From: Pseudomonadota bacterium
GTDB taxonomy: Bacteria; Desulfobacterota; Desulfovibrionia; Desulfovibrionales; Desulfomicrobiaceae
Direction: 5' to 3'
Length of the DNA stretch: 22,571 nucleotides
Assembly (NCBI GenBank): GCA_023393525.1
Contig: JAEWKZ010000002.1
Span: 1-22,571, forward strand
Shown here: piece after piece, positions 1-5,610 of the stretch
How positions within the stretch are numbered: position 1 is the first letter of the stretch
Layout: each line of letters begins with the position of its first letter
Program-made: the position numbers and the translations under genes
The notes under the pieces: generated by a model
The model's database searches: none
Told to the model about the DNA's origin: nothing
Seen by the model: only the letters and a program-made list of their open reading frames with translations

Positions 1-1130
1 CTTTTGAGCGTCTTGATCTTGTTGTTGGTTCCTTCCATGGGCCCAGAGGATATAGGATGGTCGTACCAAGCCAGGATGCCAGTTCGGTACGTGGCCATGG
101 TCTTGCCCATCTTCGCCAACGGGCCAACTTCTGAAGCAAGGGCGCTGTTTATCCACTGCTCAAGATACACGGACGCAGCGGCCTTGTTCGGCTGGTTCCA
201 GATCTGCCGCAACTCCTCTTTGAGGTAGTAGGCTTTCGCCAACGGCTCATTGGCCTCCAGCGCCTCTTGCAACCGCTCGTGCTCCTGCCGCTCCTGGTTG
301 AGGTTTTCCGGATTCTTCAGCAAAATCCAGCGGCTGCCTTTGAGCACGCTCTTACCCATCTTGTCCTGCAACTCGCGGTGAAGCTTGCGACGCACCTCCG
401 TGAGCCTGTCGTTCATCAGCTTCACCACATGGAAATGATCAAGGACCACAGCAACGCCGGGCAGATGTTCAAGTACGGACCCGATATAGGCTGCACTCAT
501 ATCCGTCGCCACCGCCCGTATCCTGGCCCGAGAGCGTTTTAGGCGTTCCCAGAACGGTTTCAGTGAGTCAGCCCCTCGGCCATCGCCCACGAAGACAACT
601 TTGCCGCTGCGCAGGTCCATCACCAGGGTCAGGTACTTGTGACCTTTGCGAACGCTGATCTCGTCAATGGCGATGTACTCAAGACCGGTCAGTTTCGGTT
701 TGGCAAATCGTCTGTGCAGATGCCGCTTGAGGATATCCTTGACCACGTCCCAGCCGACGCCCAGCAACCTGGACACGTCCAGCATCGTCATGGTCTTGGT
801 CAGCGCCAGGATAAAACGCTCAAACGCCTTGGTGTGCCGCCGCCGTGGCTCGGCAATACGCAACTCGATTCGGCGGACAAGCCCACATGACGCACACCCA
901 ATCCGTGGCACTTCGACGACCAGCCAGACAGGCTTGAGGCCAACGGGCACCGTCCGCAGCCATCGTTCCGATACGCCCCGATGGACGACGTTGCGGCTTC
1001 GGCAGCATGGACAGCGAACCAGCTTGCCCTTGGGGCGCACATGCAGGAGGATGTTTCCTCCTACAAATTCCTGCCGGACGTAGTCATAGCCAGGTAGCCC
1101 GAACGCATGGTACAAGAAGCTCGTGGACAT
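1..1130 (-). CDS. ISL3-family transposase, partial (C-terminus beyond window)
   Basis: DDE transposase that would move its own insertion sequence. The minus-strand frame is open from ATG 1130 to the window edge, giving 376 residues without a stop. ISL3 transposases are usually somewhat over 400 aa, so only the last few dozen residues seem to be missing. The N-terminal zinc-binding region shows C40-x2-C43 and C79-x2-C82. It is followed by a helix-turn-helix-like stretch around 115-135, then the catalytic acidic residues in family context: D156 (YIAIDEISV), D210 (AVATDMSAAY) and E366 (SSGPMEGTNNKIK). The opening MSTSFLYHAFGLPGYDYV is typical of ISL3 proteins. The start has an AAGAGG ribosome site about 10 bases upstream. 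An alternative ATG at 1140 is in another frame. Nothing suggests a frameshift, so the copy may be functional, but the far end of the element is not visible. Confidence 0.93.
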   Translation of the reverse strand, partial: MSTSFLYHAFGLPGYDYVRQEFVGGNILLHVRPKGKLVRCPCCRSRNVVHRGVSERWLRTVPVGLKPVWLVVEVPRIGCASCGLVRRIELRIAEPRRRHTKAFERFILALTKTMTMLDVSRLLGVGWDVVKDILKRHLHRRFAKPKLTGLEYIAIDEISVRKGHKYLTLVMDLRSGKVVFVGDGRGADSLKPFWERLKRSRARIRAVATDMSAAYIGSVLEHLPGVAVVLDHFHVVKLMNDRLTEVRRKLHRELQDKMGKSVLKGSRWILLKNPENLNQERQEHERLQEALEANEPLAKAYYLKEELRQIWNQPNKAAASVYLEQWINSALASEVGPLAKMGKTMATYRTGILAWYDHPISSGPMEGTNNKIKTLK

Positions 1131-1147
1131 GGCGGTTCATCCTCTTG

Positions 1148-1180
1148 GTTTTCATTGGCGTGAAAACTTGATGAACCCCA
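1148..1180 (-). mobile_element. Probable terminal inverted repeat of the ISL3-type element
   Basis: Read on the minus strand, the sequence just upstream of the transposase begins GGGGTTCATCAAGTTTTCAC and continues to AAAACCAAGAGG, which resembles ISL3-family left ends. Positions 1148-1167 form a hairpin (GTTTTCA, six-base loop, TGAAAAC) directly before the ribosome site. I infer the outer boundary near 1180. The opposite end lies outside the window, so neither the repeat nor a target duplication can be confirmed. Confidence 0.5.
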
Positions 1181-1312
1181 TGTCCTTTCATTTTGTCAAA
1201 AGTACGCTCCAGCCGGATGAACCTTTTTTGTTGGTTTCCGGTTCACTCTTGAAACTTTCGCCGCGGGCACCGTAATTCGCGTTTCAAAATGCGTGGTGCT
1301 CGGAAAGATGAA

Positions 1313-1466
1313 GCTGGATTTCCGCCGTCGCGGGAATGACGCCTGTTGATCCCGGCAAATATGTGCTCTGTCCAATTTGCCTGAGAAAGACTGAATCCCG
1401 TACATCTCTATTGAATTTCCGCATATCTCCATGTCATTCCCGCGAAGGCGGGAACCATCTTCCAGC
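1313..1466. repeat. Inverted-repeat element with REP-like ends
   Basis: The left arm 1313-1341 (GCTGGATTTCCGCC, then GTCGCGGGAATGACG) is an imperfect inverse of the right arm 1432-1466 (TGTCATTCCCGCGAAGGCGG, ending CCAGC). The arms flank about 90 bp with no gene. GTCATTCCCGCGAAGGCGGGAA-type palindromes are known as dispersed repeats in many proteobacterial genomes. Here two inverted copies bound a MITE-like unit of about 154 bp. Function and mobility are unknown. Confidence 0.65.
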
Positions 1467-1510
1467 AGCGATCCGTAGAACCTACGCATCCTGCCAACAT
1501 CTCAAGGCCT

Positions 1511-1675
1511 GTTGTCGGCATGGCCCTCGGCCTTGTCGGCTGTCTGACTGAGCCAGGCATCGTTTGTTGCATCGTTGCCGGACATCCTGCCCGGACTTCC
1601 CTCCCTGCACGCAACGATGCAACTCTACGAGGCCAGCGAAGGAGTTCCGGCGGGGTCGAGGGTCATGCCGACAAC
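1511..1675. repeat. 165-bp near-palindrome, long imperfect hairpin
   Basis: The outer arms 1511-1532 and 1654-1675 are inverted repeats of 22 bp with two mismatches (GTTGTCGGCATGGCCCTCGG against its partner). Nested inside is a perfect 13-bp inverted repeat, GTTGCATCGTTGC at 1566-1578 with its complement at 1611-1623, around a 32-base loop. The intervening segments also match partly in inverse orientation, so the whole unit could fold into one hairpin with arms of about 65 bp. No coding frame explains it. It could be a MITE, a decayed element end or a structured RNA. Confidence 0.75.
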
Positions 1676-1781
1676 GGGCCGCCTGCCGCACTGACCATTT
1701 CCTTCTTCAATCTTGCCCCGCGCTTAAACATGCTTATTTCCACTAGGTTCTCAACCACACCGCAAACCGGAGGCCAACCTC

Positions 1782-2213
1782 ATGGAAAAAATACATGCCG
1801 TCTGCCCGAACTGTCAGACCGTCAATGCCGTGCTGACCGAGCGCATCCGCCAGAACCCGGTCTGCGCCAAGTGCGCCACGCCCCTTCTGCCCGCCCATCC
1901 CATCGACCTGACCGACCAGACCTTCGAGCGTTTCATCTCCCGCTCCACCCTGCCCGTGCTCGTCGATTTCTGGGCGCCCTGGTGCGGGCCGTGCAAGATG
2001 ATGGCGCCCGCCTTCGCCCAGGCCGCCGCAGCCCTGCAGGGGCAGGTCATCCTGGCCAAGATGGACACCGAGGCCCAGCGCGCCGTGCCCTCGCGCTTCA
2101 CCATCCAGTCCGTGCCCAGCCTGGTCCTCTTCCGCCACGGCCGCGAAACCGCCCGCACGGCCGGAGCCATGCCCGCAGGACAAATCCAGGCCTGGGTGAA
2201 AGGGCAGATCTGA
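1782..2213 (+). CDS. trxC: Thioredoxin 2 with N-terminal zinc finger
   Basis: Cytoplasmic protein disulfide reductase, 143 aa, close to the 139 aa of E. coli thioredoxin 2. An N-terminal zinc module has two CxxC pairs (C8/C11 and C28/C31). It is followed by a complete thioredoxin fold with active site W67-C-G-P-C71 in the context VDFWAPWCGPCKMM and cis-proline P112 (SVPSLVLF). The zinc module together with WCGPC is the thioredoxin-2 signature and separates it from TrxA. There is no signal peptide. The start at ATG 1782 is supported by GGAGG at 1769-1773. It stands alone, with an insertion sequence and repeats upstream and a convergent toxin-antitoxin pair downstream. No terminator is evident. 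In anaerobes TrxC is usually linked to oxidative-stress repair; that role is inferred here. Confidence 0.95.
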   Translation: MEKIHAVCPNCQTVNAVLTERIRQNPVCAKCATPLLPAHPIDLTDQTFERFISRSTLPVLVDFWAPWCGPCKMMAPAFAQAAAALQGQVILAKMDTEAQRAVPSRFTIQSVPSLVLFRHGRETARTAGAMPAGQIQAWVKGQI

Positions 2214-2305
2214 GCTGTCGTGATGGAGCAGTGTGCCACGCGCCCCGGCCAGAACTGCCTGGGGGATACCGCATGATGAAAACCAACGTGTGCTGTGGAG
2301 AAGAC

Positions 2306-2692
2306 CTAGCGGAGCAGCAGGCCCTCGATTTTTGAAAAATGCCGGTCCCGCGTGAACAGCGCAAGTCCGTGTTGAAAGGCTATGGCCGCTATCCAGATGT
2401 CATTGGTGGGTATGGGCGTGCCGCTACGGCGCAGTTGATCGAGAATGGCGCAATAATGCTCGGCGCTGTACTCGTCCACCGGGTACAGCGCCACCCGTGG
2501 AGAATCGAGAAATATGCCGAGTTCCCTTTTGTTCTCTTCCTCCCTGCTCCCCCCTTTGAACCCGGAAAAGAGCTCGCCAAGGGATATGGCGCTCAGGCCA
2601 ATGTGTTCCGCCCCCCTCAAGATCCGAACAATTTCCTGATCGCCGCGTAGCGCTCCGGAATAAATATTGGTGTCGATGAGTATTCTGTTCAT
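2306..2692 (-). CDS. vapC: VapC-type PIN-domain ribonuclease toxin
   Basis: Probable type II toxin, an Mg-dependent RNase of the PIN family, 128 aa from ATG 2692. The acidic catalytic residues are in the expected places: D7 (RILIDTNIYSG), E40 (AISLGELFSG), D98 (PTNDIWIAA) and D116 (LFTRDRHF). The spacing and length are normal for VapC. The ATG overlaps the antitoxin stop as ATGA (2689-2692), implying translational coupling. A TTG two codons upstream is possible but less attractive. Family members cut tRNA or rRNA; the target here cannot be read from sequence. The gene converges on trxC and ends about 90 bp from it. Confidence 0.92.
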   Translation of the reverse strand: MNRILIDTNIYSGALRGDQEIVRILRGAEHIGLSAISLGELFSGFKGGSREEENKRELGIFLDSPRVALYPVDEYSAEHYCAILDQLRRSGTPIPTNDIWIAAIAFQHGLALFTRDRHFSKIEGLLLR

Positions 2693-2949
2693 GTCCAAAG
2701 CTCATCGTCGACCAGTCTCTGCGCATCAATCCTGCCCTGGATATCGGCATATTCCTCGGCGCTCCAAGAGCCGAAAAGGCTGTCCAGATCATCCCATTCC
2801 CTTGAAAATCGCTTCTCCTTCCCTGTTCCGACCTGTTTGCGCAGGACATCCAGCACGAAATTGTTGACGCTTTTTTCTTGTTTTTTTGCCGCGCTCTTGA
2901 TGAGTTCACCTAAATCCTCATCCACGCCGCGGATACTCAAGGTCTTCAT
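2689..2949 (-). CDS. Ribbon-helix-helix-type antitoxin (VapB-like)
   Basis: An 86-aa partner of the downstream PIN toxin. The N-terminal segment MKTLSIRGVDEDL followed by a helical region to about residue 40 (KSAAKKQEKSVNNFVLDVLR) matches the short beta-strand plus two-helix plan of ribbon-helix-helix antitoxins. These bind their own promoter as dimers. The acidic C-terminal half (WDDLDSLFGSWSAEEYADIQ) would be the toxin-binding tail. The start at ATG 2949 has GGAGG a few bases upstream. An upstream in-frame extension of 150 residues exists but would run through the promoter and the tRNA gene, so it is rejected. Assignment to VapB rather than another RHH class is inferred from the toxin neighbour. 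Confidence 0.88.
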   Translation of the reverse strand: MKTLSIRGVDEDLGELIKSAAKKQEKSVNNFVLDVLRKQVGTGKEKRFSREWDDLDSLFGSWSAEEYADIQGRIDAQRLVDDELWT

Positions 2950-2982
2950 GGTGCCTCCATTTATTGCCATCGATTTGCATTC

Positions 2983-3012
2983 ATAATATGCTTTCAATCT
3001 GAAAACTGTCAA
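2983..3012 (-). promoter_or_regulatory. Sigma70-type promoter of the toxin-antitoxin operon
   Basis: On the minus strand a consensus -35 TTGACA (3007-3012) and -10 TATTAT (2983-2988) are separated by 18 bp and lie about 35 bp before the antitoxin start. A direct repeat CAATCT (2995-3000 and 3010-3015, 15 bp apart) falls within and next to the spacer and is a plausible antitoxin operator. The operator is inference. Confidence 0.7.
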
Positions 3013-3079
3013 TCTCGAAACAGGATATCGCCTCATGGCCTTAAAGAGTCTGAATTTGCGATTTGCACCAATTTTTCCC

Positions 3080-3108
3080 TTGCCAAACCAAGGGCTCTGA
3101 CATAGAGA
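3080..3108 (+). promoter_or_regulatory. Possible promoter of the tRNA-Ser/SRP RNA unit
   Basis: TTGCCA at 3080-3085 and TAGAGA at 3103-3108 are spaced 17 bp, which would start transcription about 10 bp before the tRNA. The -35 is good and the -10 is weak. Confidence 0.35.
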
Positions 3109-3124
3109 CGTTTTTCCCGAACGC

Positions 3125-3216
3125 GGAGAGGTGGCCGAGTCTGGCTTAAGGCGCACGCCTGGAAAGTGTGTGTACCTCAACGGGTACCGGAGGTTCGAAT
3201 CCTCTCCTCTCCGCCA
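3125..3216 (+). tRNA. tRNA-Ser (anticodon GGA)
   Basis: Class II tRNA of 92 nt with encoded CCA. The acceptor GGAGAGG (3125-3131) pairs with CCTCTCC (3206-3212), followed by G73 and CCA. The anticodon stem CACGC/GTGTG encloses the loop CTGGAAA, giving anticodon GGA for UCC/UCU serine codons. The long variable arm can pair GTACC with GGTAC, as expected for tRNA-Ser. The T arm is GGAGG-TTCGAAT-CCTCT. It lies 14 bp upstream of the SRP RNA and is probably co-transcribed with it. Confidence 0.97.
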
Positions 3217-3230
3217 TTTTGAAAAATGAA

Positions 3231-3319
3231 AGGGAAGCCGGGTGGCGGAAACGCTGCCAACCCCGTCAGGTCCGAAAGGAAGCAGCGGTAACAGTTGTTT
3301 TCGGGTACCCGGCTTCCCT
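3231..3319 (+). ncRNA. ffs: Small signal recognition particle RNA (4.5S type)
   Basis: RNA core of the signal recognition particle, which binds Ffh and targets nascent membrane proteins. The diagnostic domain IV sequence GTCAGGTCCGAAAGGAAGCA lies within about 3265-3284 and continues GCGGTAA. The ends close as a 13-bp perfect stem, AGGGAAGCCGGGT (3231-3243) with ACCCGGCTTCCCT (3307-3319). Length is about 90-95 nt, so this is the short form without an Alu domain. True ends may extend a few bases. It is followed directly by an intrinsic terminator. Confidence 0.95.
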
Positions 3320-3355
3320 GGCAGGTGCGAAATTTTCGCCCCTGCCTTTTTTTTT
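3320..3355 (+). terminator. Intrinsic terminator of the tRNA-Ser/SRP RNA unit
   Basis: GGCAGGTGCGAA (3320-3331) pairs with TTCGCCCCTGCC (3335-3346) with one mismatch, followed by nine T (3347-3355). It starts right at the end of the SRP stem. Confidence 0.92.
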
Positions 3356-3495
3356 ATATTTGGCCCTTCTTCCACGCGCGCAGCCCTTCCCCATTCGCAT
3401 CGGGCCATTATATTTACCGATAACGCGCATTCATGTTTCCAGTTTCCTTCCCGTGCCCATATCGGTTACGGGATCAAACTCATCACGGAGGACTT

Positions 3496-4347
3496 GTGAC
3501 AAAATTCTCATTCCTGGGAGCCCTCATTCTGAGCGTTTGCCTCGTAGTGTTGACCATGCCCGATTTCGCCGATGCCAGACGCCTGGGCGGAGGAGGCTCG
3601 TTCGGGAGCAGGCCGTCCTATTCCAAAAGTTACCAAAAACCCTCCGCGCCCGCTTCCTCGCCCACGCAGCAGGCCGCGCCCGGCGCGTCCCCCATGGGCG
3701 GACGCGGCATGTTCGGCGGCATGCTCGGTGGCATGCTCATGGGCGGACTGCTTGGTTCCCTCTTTTTCGGCGGCGGATTTTCCGGAATTTCGTTCATTGA
3801 CATTCTTCTGATCGGCGGGGGCCTTTTCCTGCTGATGCGTTTTCTGCGCAGTCGCCAACCGGCCACGCAGACCGCCGGAGGCCCGTCGCAAGCGCACGAC
3901 CTGAACCGCGACGCCTGGAGCAACCTGCGCGCCGCCCAGCACCAGACCGCGTCCGCCACTCCCGACTACCCGGCCGGCTTTGACGCCAAGGATTTCCTCC
4001 AAGGCGCCAAAGCCGCGTACACCCGTCTCCAGGCCGCCTGGGACGCTCGCGATCTCGATGACCTGAAGCAGTTCACCTCAGCGGACGTTTTCGCCGAGAT
4101 CGAGAACCAGGCGGCTTCCGACCCCAATCCGGGCAGGACGGAAATCCTGCTTCTGGAAGCCTCGCTCCTGGAAGTCAAAACCCTGGGCAATCAGACCATC
4201 GCCACCGTTCTCTTCGACACCATGCTGCGCGAGGATTCCGCCTCGGCTCCGGCGGAACAGGTCCGCGAAGCCTGGCATTTCAGCCGCTACGAAACCGGCG
4301 GCGGCAGCCATTGGGTGGTGGAAGGAATTCAGCAATTGGAAAAATGA
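3496..4347 (+). CDS. Exported Tim44-like domain membrane protein
   Basis: A 283-aa protein starting at GTG 3496 with GGAGG at 3487-3491. The same frame is open further upstream but has no ribosome site there. A signal peptide (KFSFLGALILSVCLVVLTM, Ala-Asp-Ala before RR) is followed by a Gly/Ser/Pro/Met-rich stretch with repeated GGMLGGMLMGG. A second membrane segment is around FIDILLIGGGLFLLMRFL. The C-terminal half (about 160-283) is a Tim44-like domain: helical YTRLQAAWDARDLDDLKQFT, then EAWHFSRY and the terminal SHWVVEGIQQLEK, typical of bacterial Tim44/TIM44-like proteins. Function in bacteria is not established. It heads an operon: its TGA (4345-4347) overlaps the ATG of the zinc-ribbon gene, which in turn overlaps the carbonic-anhydrase-like gene. 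Confidence 0.85.
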   Translation: MTKFSFLGALILSVCLVVLTMPDFADARRLGGGGSFGSRPSYSKSYQKPSAPASSPTQQAAPGASPMGGRGMFGGMLGGMLMGGLLGSLFFGGGFSGISFIDILLIGGGLFLLMRFLRSRQPATQTAGGPSQAHDLNRDAWSNLRAAQHQTASATPDYPAGFDAKDFLQGAKAAYTRLQAAWDARDLDDLKQFTSADVFAEIENQAASDPNPGRTEILLLEASLLEVKTLGNQTIATVLFDTMLREDSASAPAEQVREAWHFSRYETGGGSHWVVEGIQQLEK

Positions 4348-4580
4348 TGGCCGCCCCCCACGATGACGACACCATCCCCTGCCCGATCTGCGGCAAACCG
4401 GCGCGGATCACGGGCAGGTGAGCGGTGGCCCGCATAGCCTGCATGTATTGCGGGAGCGATGTCCCGGCCAGCGCGTACAAGGACGCCATCGAAGCGTACA
4501 AACAAGGCCTGTGCTCCGGAGACGACATGGATCCGGAAGCTCAACCACAAACTTCATCACAACAAGGAAACCGTAAATGA
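4344..4580 (+). pseudogene. Small zinc-ribbon protein interrupted by in-frame UGA
   Basis: A single frame of about 78 codons from ATG 4344/4347 to TGA 4578-4580, broken by TGA at 4419-4421. The first part has 25 codons and contains CPICGKP; the second resumes in the same frame and contains ACMYCGSDVP, then a helical AYKDAIEAYKQGL and a polar tail. The two CxxC pairs would together make one four-cysteine zinc ribbon, so the UGA splits a single unit. Both ends are translationally coupled: the start overlaps the Tim44-like stop (ATGATG) and the final TGA overlaps the next ATG (ATGA). A GTG at 4425 with GGGCAGG upstream could restart a 51-aa protein holding only one CxxC. Alternatives are a nonsense mutation (CGA to TGA is one change), a sequencing error, readthrough, or UGA recoding. 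I do not know the family. Confidence 0.6.
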
Positions 4581-5383
4581 AAAGAATCCTCTCCCTGACG
4601 GTACTGCTTTGTGCCGTTGCCGCTTCCGCCTTGGCCTCCGCCCCCGAGTCCGCCCTCAAGGCGCTGACTCTCGGCAATGAGAAGCACGCCCTGGAAAAAA
4701 CCCTTGAAGGCGCTCCGGTGGCCATTGTCGTCGCCGATCCGGCCATCGCCACGCCCGTGTCCGACCTTTTCGGCCTGCCCGAATCGAAACTTGTCGTCAT
4801 CAAGCCCGAAGGCGAATTCGGACCGGACACCAACCTTGCGGTTCAGGACGCCGACCTTGCCGCGCCGCTGGTCATGGTGCTCGGTTTGAAGGAGGATGCG
4901 GTGTGGGCGGCCTATGCCGGCATCCTGGAAGCCTCTCCGGCGCTGATCCATGCCGTGCTCAAGGGACAGGTCTCGGCGCTCGGCGCGGTGCTTGACGCGG
5001 AAAGCGGAAGCGTGAAGGTTCTGGGCGCGCACCCCGAACTGCAAACCCTGGTCGGCCAGTACCTGCTTGGCGCGCCCTCCGAAGCCACCCCGGAAGCCGG
5101 TTCGGAAACCGCCATCGAGCCCGTCGCCGAAGACGCCCCGGTCGCGGTCGAAGCCAAGACCGAGGTCGCGGCAACGGAGGCGGAAGATCACGAGGCCCCC
5201 GCGACGGCAGTCGGTGAGGACGAGGCCCCTGCTCATCAGGAAGCCGACGCGGCCGCGCACGCCCCTGAGGCGGAGGCTGCCGCGCAGAAGTCCGGCGGTT
5301 CCGGGTTCATGCTTGTCCTGCTGTTCGTTGTCGCCCTTGTCGGCACGGTGGTGTTCATGGACAAGACCGTGCTCAAGTCCTAG
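4577..5383 (+). CDS. Exported, membrane-anchored carbonic-anhydrase-like protein lacking zinc ligands
   Basis: A 268-aa diverged paralog of the adjacent beta-carbonic anhydrase. It has a signal peptide (MKRILSLTVLLCAVAASALA), a reduced CA-like domain (about 25-165), an Ala/Glu/Pro-rich linker (about 168-240) and a C-terminal membrane helix (FMLVLLFVVALVGTVVFM) followed by DKTVLKS. It aligns with the neighbour at ALKALTLGNEKHAL versus GLKMLAEGNLRFAL, at APVAIVVADPAIATPV versus APYATVIACSDSRVPV, at APLVMVLG versus TPVLMVLG, and at GSVKVLGAHPE versus GKVTVLGTHPR. The zinc ligands and catalytic pair are all replaced: Cys by D54, Asp by A56, Arg by A58, His by L104 and Cys by D107. About 30-40 residues around the zinc site and active-site entrance are also missing. 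Catalysis by the usual mechanism is therefore not expected; a structural or regulatory role is inferred. The start overlaps the zinc-ribbon stop, and a terminator follows at 5412. Confidence 0.85.
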   Translation: MKRILSLTVLLCAVAASALASAPESALKALTLGNEKHALEKTLEGAPVAIVVADPAIATPVSDLFGLPESKLVVIKPEGEFGPDTNLAVQDADLAAPLVMVLGLKEDAVWAAYAGILEASPALIHAVLKGQVSALGAVLDAESGSVKVLGAHPELQTLVGQYLLGAPSEATPEAGSETAIEPVAEDAPVAVEAKTEVAATEAEDHEAPATAVGEDEAPAHQEADAAAHAPEAEAAAQKSGGSGFMLVLLFVVALVGTVVFMDKTVLKS

Positions 5384-5411
5384 CCTTCCATCACGATCAC
5401 GTCACTGCATC

Positions 5412-5447
5412 ACGGCGTGCGGCCCCGGCCGCGCGCCGTTTTCATTT
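5412..5447 (+). terminator. Intrinsic terminator after the CA-like operon
   Basis: ACGGCGTGCGGC (5412-5423) pairs with GCCGCGCGCCGT (5428-5439), one G-T pair, four-base loop, followed by TTTCATTT. It separates the three-gene operon from the active carbonic anhydrase. Confidence 0.82.
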
Positions 5448-5501
5448 CCCGGCCATGCGCCTCGCAAATCCGGAAAAAGAAACTTTCACCACCAAGAATC
5501 C

Positions 5502-5530
5502 TTGAAATATCCCTGCGGCTGGGCTATTTT
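5502..5530 (+). promoter_or_regulatory. Sigma70-type promoter of the active carbonic anhydrase
   Basis: TTGAAA (5502-5507), a 17-bp spacer, and TATTTT (5525-5530). Predicted start near 5537 gives a 5' leader of about 70 nt before ATG 5611. It lies after a terminator, so this gene is probably transcribed separately from its paralog. Confidence 0.65.
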
Positions 5531-5610
5531 TGAGAAAGTTTTCCCAAGCAGAATTTATCCGTCACGCGCAGCCCGGCTGCCCACCACAAACTTTCAAAAA
5601 GGGGTTCAAC

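Larger units (their letters stand above)
1181..1781. other. 600-bp stretch without a credible gene
   Basis: Open frames here are short, overlap on both strands, and their translations contain the peptides produced when a dispersed CCCGCGAAGGCGGG-type repeat is translated. No frame has a good ribosome site or a recognisable domain. The stretch holds the two inverted-repeat elements listed separately. It may also hold the trxC promoter: TTGCCC at 1713-1718 with TATTTC at 1735-1740, 16-base spacing, which is weak. Confidence 0.7.

Noticed and set aside
1196..1489. Minus-strand 97-codon frame between the insertion sequence and trxC
   Set aside because: Its translation includes the SRLRGNDM and ASFPRRR peptides that come from translated CCCGCGAAGGCGGG repeats.
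1520..2335. Plus-strand 271-codon open frame across the palindrome and trxC
   Set aside because: Runs through the inverted repeat and then out of frame over trxC; its second half is Arg/Pro/His-rich noise.
3125..3216. tRNA-Ser as an integration site for a genomic island
   Set aside because: The 3' end of the tRNA is directly followed by the SRP RNA gene, no integrase is present, and no duplicate of the tRNA 3' end was noticed in the window.
4419..4454. Selenocysteine insertion with a SECIS hairpin after the UGA
   Set aside because: The hairpin is short, its loop starts about 13 nt after UGA rather than the usual longer distance, and the UGA is flanked by Arg and Ala rather than a redox motif. 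Kept only as one option in the finding.
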